Shown here: piece after piece, positions 11,001 through 19,104 of the stretch | Numbering within the stretch: position 1 is the first letter of the stretch | Layout of the letters: every line of letters starts with the position of its first letter | Source: Candidatus Acidiferrales bacterium | GTDB taxonomy: Bacteria > Bacteroidota > Ignavibacteria > Kryptoniales > JAKASW01 | Length of the DNA: 64,000 nt | Direction of reading: 5' to 3' | NCBI GenBank assembly: GCA_035515795.1 | Contig: DATJAY010000035.1 | Coordinates: forward strand, 62,001-126,000 | The notes under the pieces: model-generated | Database searches by the model: none | Seen by the model: only the letters and a program-made list of their open reading frames with translations | Told to the model about the DNA's origin: nothing | Made by a program: the position numbers and the translations under genes

Positions 11001-11108
11001 CTGAAGTTTCGCGAAAGCTTCGTTCACTTCTTCCACTATAGGTACAAGTTTTTTGGCGTCGCGCTCATGTTTTGAGCCGAAAATCTTTTTTATTATGGAG
11101 ACAGGCAT
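8061..11108 (-). CDS. secA: Preprotein translocase ATPase SecA
   Basis: 1015 residues. SecA drives secretory proteins through SecYEG. Visible features are the Walker A (MATGEGKT, residues 158-165), the DEVDSVLIDEARTPL motor motif, AGRGTDIKLGPGV and GRSGRQGDPG, and a C-terminal zinc-binding tail CPCGSGKKYKNCHGK. A charged coiled insertion near residues 55-100 and an extra segment around residues 300-390 account for the large size and are typical of Bacteroidota/Chlorobiota SecA. It is the first gene of a five-gene minus-strand run and is coupled by a four-base overlap to the porU-like gene, linking inner-membrane and outer-membrane export in one transcript. Confidence 0.98.
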   Translation of the reverse strand: MPVSIIKKIFGSKHERDAKKLVPIVEEVNEAFAKLQSLSDDELRHKTEEFRSRIKEEAAEYEKEIDELKEKLKEDVQGEDRKGIYQRLDELEEERDNVIADILDEILPEAFAVAKEACHRLVGKSWDVTGHKIVWDMVPFDVQLMGALVLHQGKIAEMATGEGKTLVAVMPLYLNALPGRGTHLVTVNDYLAKRDSEWMGKVFEFLGLTIGCIQADMDSTQRRRMYECDITYGTNNEFGFDYLRDNMGVGPEDIVQREHYYAIVDEVDSVLIDEARTPLIISGPVGSTEHSFDNMKPRIERLVNEQVRFIGRIVADAEKLLSEEKEKEAGVLILRSYHGFPKHKRLTKLLTEPSNKRLMQETELEYLKDQGSRMHEIDDELYYSIDEKTHVIDLTEKGREYLASSEADKDMFVLPDIGTEVAAIENDKFLTPSQVQRKKEELYKLYAERSDRIHTVSQLLRAYSLYEKDVEYVVQDGKVLIVDEFTGRILQGRRYSEGLHQAIEAKEGVKVERDTQTLATITLQNYFRLYKKLAGMTGTAETEAAEFYDIYKLDVVVIPTNKPMVRDDMDDVIYRTKREKYNAVISELEEMKKQSQPVLVGTTSVEVSETLSRMLKRRGIGHEVLNAKQHQREAEIVSRAGMPGAVTIATNMAGRGTDIKLGPGVVEKGGLRIVGTERHEARRIDRQLRGRSGRQGDPGSSKFFLSLEDDLMRLFGSDRIARVMDRFGMKEGDVIQHPMITRSVERAQKKVEENNFAIRKRLLEYDNVMNQQREVVYDRRRHALVGERLKDEIFDMLREHLNETVENYYDGGDIAGLVDELRRTFLIDVNFTPDEFRRLGKDGVVERAHTAAVEFYNRKEQELGVEIMSRLERMAMLQVIDEKWKEHLREMDDLKEGINLRAYGQKDPLVEYKREAFDMFVVMLGTINKEVLQIVFRAFPAVPEEIPQRRAAKMPRRDQMQLQHDSAVGLGMQANREPAAQGQIKRRPIRVAEKVGRNDPCPCGSGKKYKNCHGK

Positions 11109-11388
11109 CTTTTCTCGTTAAATATGATAAAAAATATAGGGAGGCAGATACAGGTAATCAAGGTAAAGAGAAAATGGCTTCATTGGTGCGCGAAGCGAAA
11201 CAAGGACGGAGGAAAGCGATTATACTGGAGGTTATTACTCAAGATTCGAAATAGAAGTCACCCGAAACTATCCAAGCCAGTGCCAGACGTCTCCTCAACT
11301 TCATGGAGAAATTTCTTACGGAACCTCCATAATAGATTTCTCATCGCCGTGCTCCGTCGAGATAACAGTTTGGGAGGCGAAAAGGAAG

Positions 11389-12663
11389 CTATAATTGAAT
11401 TGGCTCGTCGGACCTAATTCCAAGCCAACACGCCGCGGCGAACAGATAGAAAAAGGCCACGGTCAACAGCGGAATGTTCCACGAATGACCCCAGTCGAGA
11501 TAGAAGCCGACCAGCATCGGACCGACGGCGCCGCCGAGGTTTCCGAAAGTGTTCATCGTCCCTGTGACGACCCCTGCATGTGAGCCGCCGATGTCGAGGC
11601 ATGCTGCCCAGGCCGGCGCAACGCCAAAGGTGGCCAACCCGGCGGCTGTGGCAAAGAGAAACGCCGAGACTCTCGCGTCGGCGGTTTCGATAGCCGTCAC
11701 GAGAATCACGGCGGCAAGCGGCAGTCCAATGACTCCGGGAATGCGCCTGCCCCAGCGCCGGCCGATGCGCAGAACCAAACGATCACTTGTCCATCCGGCC
11801 AATGCGACGCCCGCCGCCATGCAAAGCAACGGCAGCATAGCGAGCCAGCCGACGGTTTTCAGGTCAAAGCCTCGCGCACTGAGTAAATATTTCGGCATCC
11901 ACGTCAGAAAAAAATACCAGCCGTAAATCACACCGAAGTACATACCGCATAAGAGTGTCAGAGAACGATTCCGGAACAATTGTTTCCACGGCGTGCGCTC
12001 CCGCTCGGTGGAGCGGGCGGATTCCGGAGAGATGATTTTCAATTCTGATTGATTCACACCGTGATGGCTTTGCGGCTCGTCTCGAAACCACCAAAACCAC
12101 AAAACGGACCATGCCACTCCAGCAAGCGCGTACACGAAAAAAATCGTGCGCCAATGCCAGCGGGTCAGGAGTTCGGCGGTGAGCCATTGCGTCACAGCGC
12201 CGCCAAGCAGTGCGGACATGATGACGAGGCCGAAGGCGTTGCCCCGCCAGTTTTTTGGAAACCATCTTGAGAACGCGCGCGAAAGTCCCGGAAACATGCC
12301 GGCTTCGCCGACCCCAAACAAAAGTCTCACGAGCAAAAGCGAGACAAATCCGTAGGCGAGGCCCGTTGCGGCAGTCATGAGCGACCACCATACCACGACT
12401 CGCGTCAACATCAAACGCGGGCCAAAACGGTCGGCAAGCCATCCTCCTGGAATCTCAAATGCCGCATATGCAAAAGTAAACACGCTGAAGACCAATCCCA
12501 ATTGTAAGTCGCTCAAGTGCAAATCTCTTTCCACAAACGGTGCGGCCATAGAGATGCAAACGCGATCAAGGTAGGAAATAGCAGTGATGGCGAGTGCAAA
12601 GATTAGAACGCCGTAACGCGCGCGGCTCGCCTGAATGGCGGTGGTGTCCGGAGAAATTGTCAT
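11389..12663 (-). CDS. MFS transporter, anion:cation symporter (ACS) type
   Basis: 424 residues with the twelve-helix pattern of the major facilitator superfamily. The ACS-like hallmarks are SYLDRVCISMAAP in helix 1, GWLADRFGPR after helix 2, and FGVGEAGMFPGLSRAFSRWFP in helices 4-5. Relatives move sugar acids such as galactonate or glucarate; the substrate here cannot be told. By eye the gene is richer in G and C than its neighbours, its codons favour GCG/CGC, and no clear ribosome site precedes the ATG at 12663. These traits, and the lack of related catabolic genes around it, suggest acquisition by transfer. Confidence 0.88.
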   Translation of the reverse strand: MTISPDTTAIQASRARYGVLIFALAITAISYLDRVCISMAAPFVERDLHLSDLQLGLVFSVFTFAYAAFEIPGGWLADRFGPRLMLTRVVVWWSLMTAATGLAYGFVSLLLVRLLFGVGEAGMFPGLSRAFSRWFPKNWRGNAFGLVIMSALLGGAVTQWLTAELLTRWHWRTIFFVYALAGVAWSVLWFWWFRDEPQSHHGVNQSELKIISPESARSTERERTPWKQLFRNRSLTLLCGMYFGVIYGWYFFLTWMPKYLLSARGFDLKTVGWLAMLPLLCMAAGVALAGWTSDRLVLRIGRRWGRRIPGVIGLPLAAVILVTAIETADARVSAFLFATAAGLATFGVAPAWAACLDIGGSHAGVVTGTMNTFGNLGGAVGPMLVGFYLDWGHSWNIPLLTVAFFYLFAAACWLGIRSDEPIQL

Positions 12664-12734
12664 CGATAACTATTCAAACAATTTCCCCCTGACTCCAGCT
12701 GTATCCTGATGTTCTTGATTTTCCGTCACACTCC

Positions 12735-13250
12735 TCAGTCTGCGCACGTCCAGCCGTTCTCGAAGCGGTCGACAGCTTCGTTGGCGGCGCTTGCCAGCTC
12801 TTTCTCGATATCTGTGGACGTACCGTCGCTGGAGAAGCGGCACAGGTGGCCTGCACCCCATCCATGCATACAAACGTAAATGCGGTATGTATCATCTTCG
12901 CGATGGTAAACGTCGAGGAACAATGTGAAATTGTAAGTGCTCGGGTCATCATTCCAATCGGCGCCTTCGAACCGTACATTGTAACTCATGTCCCCTGAGT
13001 AGTCATTCATTAAAGAAACCATGGCAGGGACTAAGTTCTTTTTGACCGTTTCTATATCTTCTGCAGTGTAGTGCGTCGTTATATAGAATCGGATTCGCAT
13101 CGCGCCATTCTTACCAGAACCGTCTTTATCTTTGAAGCCATCCGAGTAAGTTCGATTGCACGGATCATTGTCGTACCACTGTGCTTTGATTGGAACCGAC
13201 AACGTCAGAGCCGAAACCAACACCAAGAAAGATAGAGCCAATTTACTCAT
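12735..13250 (-). CDS. Secreted four-cysteine protein of unknown function
   Basis: 171 residues with a clear signal peptide (MSKLALSFLVLVSALTLSVPIKAQ). The mature part is acidic and aromatic-rich and contains four cysteines (in NDPCN, YVCMHG, GHLCRF and WTCAD), suitable for two disulfides in the periplasm or outside the cell. An AAGGAGAC ribosome site a few bases upstream fixes the start at 13250 rather than the longer in-frame start at 13316. I do not recognise a family. It sits between an MFS transporter and an M1 peptidase in the same direction but with gaps of about 70 and 110 bases, so shared transcription is uncertain. Confidence 0.75.
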   Translation of the reverse strand: MSKLALSFLVLVSALTLSVPIKAQWYDNDPCNRTYSDGFKDKDGSGKNGAMRIRFYITTHYTAEDIETVKKNLVPAMVSLMNDYSGDMSYNVRFEGADWNDDPSTYNFTLFLDVYHREDDTYRIYVCMHGWGAGHLCRFSSDGTSTDIEKELASAANEAVDRFENGWTCAD

Positions 13251-13361
13251 TTCATGTCTCCTTCTTTTTAAAACCACGTTGAAATATGTCCTGCCGATGA
13301 AACGGAAGCAAGTCAAACTCTCCCAGGTGTGATTTCTTTTACATGTATGTTCCGAGAGTTC

Positions 13362-15332
13362 CTACTTTCTCGCCCAGGTGTTATTATCCGCATTCACGTC
13401 CGGCAGAATTTTATCCGGATCAACCACCACCGAGTCGATCAGGCCCGTCGAATTATACCTGAACGTGAACAAGCCGCGGCGTTCCCAAACTTCGACAGGG
13501 AAATTCATTCTGCCGGATTTCCCATTCGACTCCTTAACCTCAACCGTCACCGGCATAACCATCCGGTCTTTGTTCTCAATCGTGATCAGTGAACCTTTCG
13601 CAGGATCACCATCGACATATTTCACGCTGTCAACTGCCTGATCTAGTTTATAGTTTTTCACAAACCATCCTTTCCAGAACCAGTTCAGGTTTTCGCCCGA
13701 GGCGTCGTTCATCGTTCTGAAAAAATCTGCCGGCATGGGATGTTTGTACGCCCACCTCTTTATGTAAGTCCGAAATGCATAGTCGAATCTGTCATGTCCG
13801 AGAACGTTCTCGCGAAGCATATAGAGTCCGAGTGCCGTTTTGTAGTATTCAAGCAGATGAGAATACTTTCCGGGAATTGCGTCCGCAAAAGAGACGATTG
13901 GCTGCGATTCCGGATTCATCAAATACGATACTATATCACGGGCGGGATTTTTTCCTTCCGGGTCGAACTCATTGTCCCGCTTCGGTGCGTACTCTCCATG
14001 ATTAAATTCATCAGACGCATAAATGTCTATGAATGTATTGAATCCTTCATCCATCCATGCGTTTGCACGCTCGTTCGATCCGACGATCATCGGGAACCAG
14101 TTGTGTCCGAGCTCATGTGCGGTAACATACCACATCACTTTGTTTTTCATCTGCCACCAGTCGAACACTATCCCGGGGTATTCCATGCCACCGACCGGGC
14201 CTCCAACATCTATGGCACAGGGATACGGATATTCGAACCAATCTTTCGAAAAAATTTCTATGCTCGCTTTGGTGTATTCGGCCGAACGTCCCCACATTGA
14301 ATCCGATGCGCTTTCGATCGGGTATACCGACATGGCGAGTGATTTTTTTCTGCTTGGAAGATTTATTCTCGCGGCGTCCCAGATAAATGCACGCGAACAA
14401 GCCCAGACAGCATCGCGCGAGTTTTTCATTTTGAAATGCCATTTCAGCATTCCACTTTCTCTCGGACGTGTCTGAGGGTTTCCGATCTCGTCCGGACTAA
14501 TGACATAAACCCTATTGTCGCTCTTGCGCGCCTTATCCAGCCGGCCGACTTCATTTTTCGTAAGAACATCTTTGGGATCGACGAGTTCTCCGGAACCGAC
14601 AACGATCATGTCCGACGGAACTGTCACGGTGTAATCGAAGTCGCCGTACTCGCAGTAAAATTCTCCTTCACCAAGAAACGGCAAGCTGTTCCATCCGTTC
14701 ACATCGTCATACACTTCCATGCGCGGATACCATTGTGCAACATCATAGATCGCGCCATTTTTCGTGTACATCCAGCCTGTCCTGCCCAATCCGCCGGGCG
14801 GAATCACGAAGGAATATTCAATCGCGATTTTTATTCTGCCTCCACCCGATTTAATTGAGTGAGGCAAACGTATTTGCATTCGCGTGTCACTGATCAGGTA
14901 ATTCGCCTTAGAAGTTTTACCTTCCCCTTCGACAATCACAGAAGCGATGCTGTCCCCGCCGTAAAAATTTCTTGATGGGTTTCCTGAGACTGACACGCCG
15001 CGCGAATTTTCGCCGAGCTGGTTCTGCTCAAGCTGGAGCCATACGTAAGGAAGCTCATCCGGGCTGGAGTTAGTATAAGCGATTTCAACTTTCCCTTTTA
15101 TGGTTTTTGTCGCCGTGTCGAGACTCGCTTCAATCTTATAGTCGGCACGATTTTGCCAGTAACGCGGTCCCGGAGCGCCGCTTGCGCTGCGATAAGCGTT
15201 CCCGCCATGGCCGTCAAAATTTGGATCGAATATCTCATTCGGATCATAACCGTGTTTCTCCTGAGAGTTAGCTACAGTTAATAGAAAAAACAGCAAAAAA
15301 AATATCGGAACGCATGGCAAAATTCTTTTCAT
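13362..15332 (-). CDS. Exported M1-family metallopeptidase (aminopeptidase-like)
   Basis: 656 residues with a signal peptide ending near VANSQ. The zinc site is HELGH, with His406, Glu407 and His410, and the third ligand Glu429 lies in AWMDEGFNTF, the M1 spacing. The upstream substrate-binding motif is GGMEYPG, a variant of the usual GAMEN. The N-terminal beta domain typical of M1 enzymes precedes it (YTNSSPDELPYVWLQLEQNQ region). This exported type probably trims peptides in the periplasm. It is transcribed alone, divergently from the phosphatase gene at 15559. Confidence 0.92.
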   Translation of the reverse strand: MKRILPCVPIFFLLFFLLTVANSQEKHGYDPNEIFDPNFDGHGGNAYRSASGAPGPRYWQNRADYKIEASLDTATKTIKGKVEIAYTNSSPDELPYVWLQLEQNQLGENSRGVSVSGNPSRNFYGGDSIASVIVEGEGKTSKANYLISDTRMQIRLPHSIKSGGGRIKIAIEYSFVIPPGGLGRTGWMYTKNGAIYDVAQWYPRMEVYDDVNGWNSLPFLGEGEFYCEYGDFDYTVTVPSDMIVVGSGELVDPKDVLTKNEVGRLDKARKSDNRVYVISPDEIGNPQTRPRESGMLKWHFKMKNSRDAVWACSRAFIWDAARINLPSRKKSLAMSVYPIESASDSMWGRSAEYTKASIEIFSKDWFEYPYPCAIDVGGPVGGMEYPGIVFDWWQMKNKVMWYVTAHELGHNWFPMIVGSNERANAWMDEGFNTFIDIYASDEFNHGEYAPKRDNEFDPEGKNPARDIVSYLMNPESQPIVSFADAIPGKYSHLLEYYKTALGLYMLRENVLGHDRFDYAFRTYIKRWAYKHPMPADFFRTMNDASGENLNWFWKGWFVKNYKLDQAVDSVKYVDGDPAKGSLITIENKDRMVMPVTVEVKESNGKSGRMNFPVEVWERRGLFTFRYNSTGLIDSVVVDPDKILPDVNADNNTWARK

Positions 15333-15558
15333 CTTGACGACTTTCTATTGTTTCATGATTTATTTTACGAGTAAAACTGATCGAGGCAGCAACTTTTTTC
15401 CGCAGAAACGTAGGCTTAAATGTGAATTCTACTGTTCCGGTTTATTCAGTATTAAGAATATACTTGCGCGGCACTGTAAAGGCAAAACAGAAGCTTGCCT
15501 CGATGCCTCCGGGTTTTCATTTGTAATCTTGTATCATCAATACTAAATTCTCTGAAAG

Positions 15559-17997
15559 ATGAAACTCTTAAAATCGCCAGCCTTCCTCTGTTTGACAGCC
15601 GTCATCGGCCTCGCAGTTTTTATTTACCTGCTTCCATCCTATTCGACGCTCCGCTCGATCGACAGCAGGCTGACCCGTTCTCAAGTCCGGCAAGATTCAA
15701 GGGATGTTGCAAGCCGGATCGGCTTAAGTTTACCAAACGGCTTGATGGAAAGAACCACTTTTGGAACAGATAATGTTGCAATTACATTCCTTCAGAGCAG
15801 GGCCGGCATACCTCAGATAAATAAGTTGGTCAGAGATGACTCCATAGCGGTGAACCGCTGGACGGTCGTTTGGTTTGATGGTTCCCAACAAACGGATGAG
15901 AGCAGGAGGTTTGAAGTTTCTTTCTCTCAGGCAGGGAAACTGGTATCTTATAGAATTGCGATTCCGGATTCCACGGGCGGAAAATATTTGCGGGAAAATG
16001 AGGCGAGAAATGTTCTCGATTCCTGCTGGCAGAATCGCCACCTAGACGTCATCACCGGTATAAATCTGTCAGACTGGAGTTTAAGAACCTCTGAGCCTAT
16101 ACGGTTAGAACGACGACAGGATTGGACATTCACTTTCGTGCGCAAGAACGAAAATGTTTTCGGGCTGACCGAACAGATTTCCGTTCGAACCAGCGGGGAC
16201 CGGATAATCTCCTACGAAAGATCCTATCAGGTTCCGTCTGAATTCAGTCTTGAGTACAATTCAAGAAGTGCCCCGTTTGTCTTTATTGTTTTTTCGTCAT
16301 GGGTAATCATATTCATTCTCTTTGCGGCAGGTTTGGTGATTTTTCTAAAGCGATACAACGAAGGTGAGGCGGGAGTCGGATCATCGCTGCAAGTGAGTTC
16401 GACATATTACATCATGGCTGCAATATCGATCGTCCTGAGTCTGCCTAATATTTCAAGAGCCGTGCAGATAAGTTCACTAAATTTATTTTATCAGACCATA
16501 GTGGTTGCAGTAGCAATGCTCCTTCTATGGATCCCCCTTCAGGCCATCCTTACTTTCTCGGCATGGGGGATCGGGGAATCGTCGGCACGGGCGCAGTGGC
16601 CTGAAAAACTTTTTACGTTTGATGCGGCTACACATCTAAGATTCCTCAACGAAAAAGTCGGGGTTTCAATACTTCGCGGGTTCGCATTCAGCGGAATTTT
16701 GCTCGGAGTCTATGCCGTCGCACATCCGCTGCTCCACATTTATGCGGTGGATGTAAACATGAGTACCCCGTTAGATACCTATTCACCGACGATTCAATCG
16801 ATCGCCGATTCATTTGCTGTTGGATTATTCTGTGAGACCCTCTACAGATTCGGGGTGCTTTCGTTTTTTGGAAGAAGGCGGCTCACTACCGGGATGATAG
16901 TTTCCGCGGCTCTGTTCATACCATCGGTATTCTATGAGCTTCCCTACGGTGAATACCAGATTTCTACCAGAATATTACTTTCTATCGCATTGTCGGCCGT
17001 CATGATTTTATTGTTCTTGAAATACGACTTCCTGACCGTCCTCGTTGTGAGCGTACTCTTCAATTTGGCCCACAACCTGATTCCGATTTTCGGATCGAAA
17101 GCATCATACTTCGAGTGGAACTCCGTGATTGCCGCCGCCGTCTTAGTCTTACCGATCATAATTTCATTTGTCGCTCTATGGAAGAAGCAGCATTTCGAAT
17201 TGACGGTCGATCTTATGCCGAAACACATTCGAAGAATAAGCGAGCGAGAGCGGATGGCGAGGGAATTGGAGATCGCAAAGAACGTACAAATCAACCTTCT
17301 GCCGCGAAATAGTCCGTCGGTTCCGCAGTTCGAATTCGGAGGAATCTGCATTCCGGCGCTTGAGGTCGGGGGAGATTACTACGACTTCGTTCGAATGAAC
17401 AACGGAATGATCGGAGCTACGATTGCGGATGTATCCGGCAAGGGTTTACCTGCGGCGATATACATGACTCTCACGAAAGGGGCCCTCCAGGCCTACGGCG
17501 AGGAAGAGCCATCACCCAGAAAAGTATTAAACAGGATTAACTCGATAATTTTCCGATCGGTTGCGCGCGGCATTTTTATCAGCATGATTTATGCTGTGAT
17601 CGATACCAAAGCCAAGAAGGTTCTCTTCGCAAGAGCAGGACATAATCCGCTGGTATATTTTTCCACTGAAAAAAATGACGTGAGACTTTTATCTCCATCC
17701 GGCCTCGCGCTCGGACTGGATAACGGCGATAAATTCGAATCAAGCCTCGAGGAGATGGAAATAGTCTTAAAACCCGGTGATTCCCTTATCTTCTACACGG
17801 ACGGATTCAGCGAAGCGATGGATCCCAGAGCAAACGAATTCGGCGAAGACAGATTGATGCGGCTTATCGAGTCGACGAGAAGCCTGTCAGTAAAGGAGAT
17901 GCTGACGAAGATCGAAGACGAGGTAAGGAAATTTGTGAGTGGTGCGCCGCAGCACGACGATATGACAATGCTCGTGGTAAAAGTAAAGCCGGACTAA
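15559..17997 (+). CDS. Membrane PP2C-type (SpoIIE/RsbU) phosphatase with CPBP-like membrane domain
   Basis: 812 residues in three parts. An N-terminal membrane anchor leads an extracytoplasmic region of about 200 residues. A polytopic segment spans roughly residues 230-545. The last 245 residues form a cytoplasmic SpoIIE/RsbU phosphatase (QINLLPR, GGDYYDF, ATIADVSGKGLPAAIYM, FARAGHNPLVYF, FYTDGFSEA, HDDMTML). RsbU-like enzymes dephosphorylate anti-anti-sigma factors in stress signalling. The membrane part resembles the CPBP/CAAX-protease fold, with CETLYR at 425-430 and FNLAHN ending near His505, but the first glutamate of the usual EExxxR is replaced by Cys425, so it may be a sensor rather than a protease. 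No partner switch genes lie nearby. Confidence 0.85.
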   Translation: MKLLKSPAFLCLTAVIGLAVFIYLLPSYSTLRSIDSRLTRSQVRQDSRDVASRIGLSLPNGLMERTTFGTDNVAITFLQSRAGIPQINKLVRDDSIAVNRWTVVWFDGSQQTDESRRFEVSFSQAGKLVSYRIAIPDSTGGKYLRENEARNVLDSCWQNRHLDVITGINLSDWSLRTSEPIRLERRQDWTFTFVRKNENVFGLTEQISVRTSGDRIISYERSYQVPSEFSLEYNSRSAPFVFIVFSSWVIIFILFAAGLVIFLKRYNEGEAGVGSSLQVSSTYYIMAAISIVLSLPNISRAVQISSLNLFYQTIVVAVAMLLLWIPLQAILTFSAWGIGESSARAQWPEKLFTFDAATHLRFLNEKVGVSILRGFAFSGILLGVYAVAHPLLHIYAVDVNMSTPLDTYSPTIQSIADSFAVGLFCETLYRFGVLSFFGRRRLTTGMIVSAALFIPSVFYELPYGEYQISTRILLSIALSAVMILLFLKYDFLTVLVVSVLFNLAHNLIPIFGSKASYFEWNSVIAAAVLVLPIIISFVALWKKQHFELTVDLMPKHIRRISERERMARELEIAKNVQINLLPRNSPSVPQFEFGGICIPALEVGGDYYDFVRMNNGMIGATIADVSGKGLPAAIYMTLTKGALQAYGEEEPSPRKVLNRINSIIFRSVARGIFISMIYAVIDTKAKKVLFARAGHNPLVYFSTEKNDVRLLSPSGLALGLDNGDKFESSLEEMEIVLKPGDSLIFYTDGFSEAMDPRANEFGEDRLMRLIESTRSLSVKEMLTKIEDEVRKFVSGAPQHDDMTMLVVKVKPD

Positions 17998-18020
17998 AAT
18001 TTCTTGGGAGGAGATCGCTT

Positions 18021-18815
18021 CTAAAGCTGCGAGAGCTTTCTCAGAATCGCTTCGTGTATGTAAGGATTTGCCGCAACTCCGGTTCGTCCGTAAACCGTGG
18101 AGTTCCCCTCAAAGTCCGTAAAAATTCCCCCGGCCTCCTCAACTATGATTTTTATCGCGGCCACATCCCACGGACTGACGATCGGGTCAAGCATGGCCTC
18201 CGCTGAACCTTCGACAACGAACGTATAACCGAAGCAGTCGCCGAACCCGCGATCATGGTACGCAGACTTTATGATTTCGTTAAATCCGCTATCGTACTTC
18301 GTTCCGAGAAAATAACTCAACCCGCCGAAAATGATCGCCGACCTTTCCAATTCCTTGACCTTGCTGACTCTTATCCTCTCGCGGTTTCTGTATGCTCCGT
18401 GTCCCTTGGAAGCATAGTAAATCGTTTTCAGTGCGGGGAGTGCCATGATCCCTGCAACTATTTCTCCTTCGCATTCGAGTCCACAGAGTGTACCCCAATA
18501 GGGAATTCCACGTGTAAAATTTCTAGTGCCGTCTACAGGATCGATTATCCACCGCATGGACGTCTCACGGCTCATGCCTTCGCCAAATTCCTCGCCAAAG
18601 AAACCATGGGCCGGAAATTTCTTAGACAACTCACCGACAAGGAATTTTTCGCACAACTTATCGGCAACCGTGACCGGGCTTTTGTCGGATTTGTAGCTTA
18701 CTTTGAGGCGGGAATTAAAATATTTCAGCGTGATGCGCTCCGAATCCTTCACAACCTTCAGAGCGTATTCTAATTCTTTTCCGAATGGATCCCTTCTGGA
18801 GAGGTGAGATTTCAA
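18021..18815 (-). CDS. Inositol monophosphatase-family phosphatase (histidinol-phosphatase-like)
   Basis: 264 residues of the Mg-dependent, Li-sensitive phosphatase family. Metal ligands are visible in FFGEEFG, WIIDPVDGTRNFTRG and SPWDVAAI, and the chain has the usual family length. The SSI-like ending and the specificity region (GDCFGYTFVVEGSAEAMLDP) resemble HisN-type histidinol-phosphate phosphatases, but inositol phosphate or PAP phosphatase activity cannot be excluded. The start is a TTG at 18815, because no ATG gives a full-length N-terminus. It lies seven bases after a 38-residue basic-protein gene, so the two are probably co-transcribed. Confidence 0.88.
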   Translation of the reverse strand: MKSHLSRRDPFGKELEYALKVVKDSERITLKYFNSRLKVSYKSDKSPVTVADKLCEKFLVGELSKKFPAHGFFGEEFGEGMSRETSMRWIIDPVDGTRNFTRGIPYWGTLCGLECEGEIVAGIMALPALKTIYYASKGHGAYRNRERIRVSKVKELERSAIIFGGLSYFLGTKYDSGFNEIIKSAYHDRGFGDCFGYTFVVEGSAEAMLDPIVSPWDVAAIKIIVEEAGGIFTDFEGNSTVYGRTGVAANPYIHEAILRKLSQL

Positions 18816-18822
18816 TAGCTTC

Positions 18823-18939
18823 TTATTGAGCGGCTGCTTTTGCTTTGCCCGCCTGAGAACGTCTTGCTTTTATCTTTGCTTTAATTTTCTTTACTTTGCG
18901 ATGATGTTTTCTTACTGCTGCTTTTGTCTTCTTGTTCAT
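18823..18939 (-). CDS. Small highly basic protein (38 residues)
   Basis: A short gene reading MNKKTKAAVRKHHRKVKK at its start, rich in lysine and arginine, followed by an Ala/Lys-rich tail ending in a TAA stop. An AGGAAAA stretch precedes the ATG at 18939. The composition matches small ribosome-associated or nucleic-acid-binding proteins (compare the bTHX and AURKAIP1/COX24-like peptides), but I cannot assign a family. It sits seven bases ahead of the phosphatase gene at 18815 in the same direction. Its reading frame is open from end to end and the repetitive K/R pattern is not a shadow of another gene, which supports a real product. Confidence 0.6.
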   Translation of the reverse strand: MNKKTKAAVRKHHRKVKKIKAKIKARRSQAGKAKAAAQ

Positions 18940-19037
18940 TTTTTTCCTGTAATTTGTCTCTGCTTAACTCATACCAATTTTAACAAAGCCTGGGAGAAAA
19001 AACAATCCTGACTATTTACGTCGCAGGATCGAAAGCC

Positions 19038-19079
19038 CCAAAACAAAAAGCGCTGACAGCCTTTTCAGCCATCAGCGCT
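19038..19079 (-). terminator. Rho-independent terminator after clpC
   Basis: On the minus strand an AGCGCTGA / TCAGCGCT stem (19050-19079) with a GC inner pair and a roughly 15-base loop is followed by TTTTTGTTTT. It begins about 26 bases after the clpC stop and should end that transcript before the small basic gene. Confidence 0.8.
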
Positions 19080-19104
19080 GTTATACCTTTTGAAGACGCC
19101 CGAT

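Noticed and set aside
11864-12442. 192-codon frame inside the MFS gene
   Set aside because: Same strand but another frame; composition follows the GC-rich transporter and no ribosome site or domain is seen.
13740-14300. 186-codon plus-strand frame
   Set aside because: Antisense to the M1 peptidase with its catalytic motifs on the other strand; rich in Cys, Arg and His as shadows often are.
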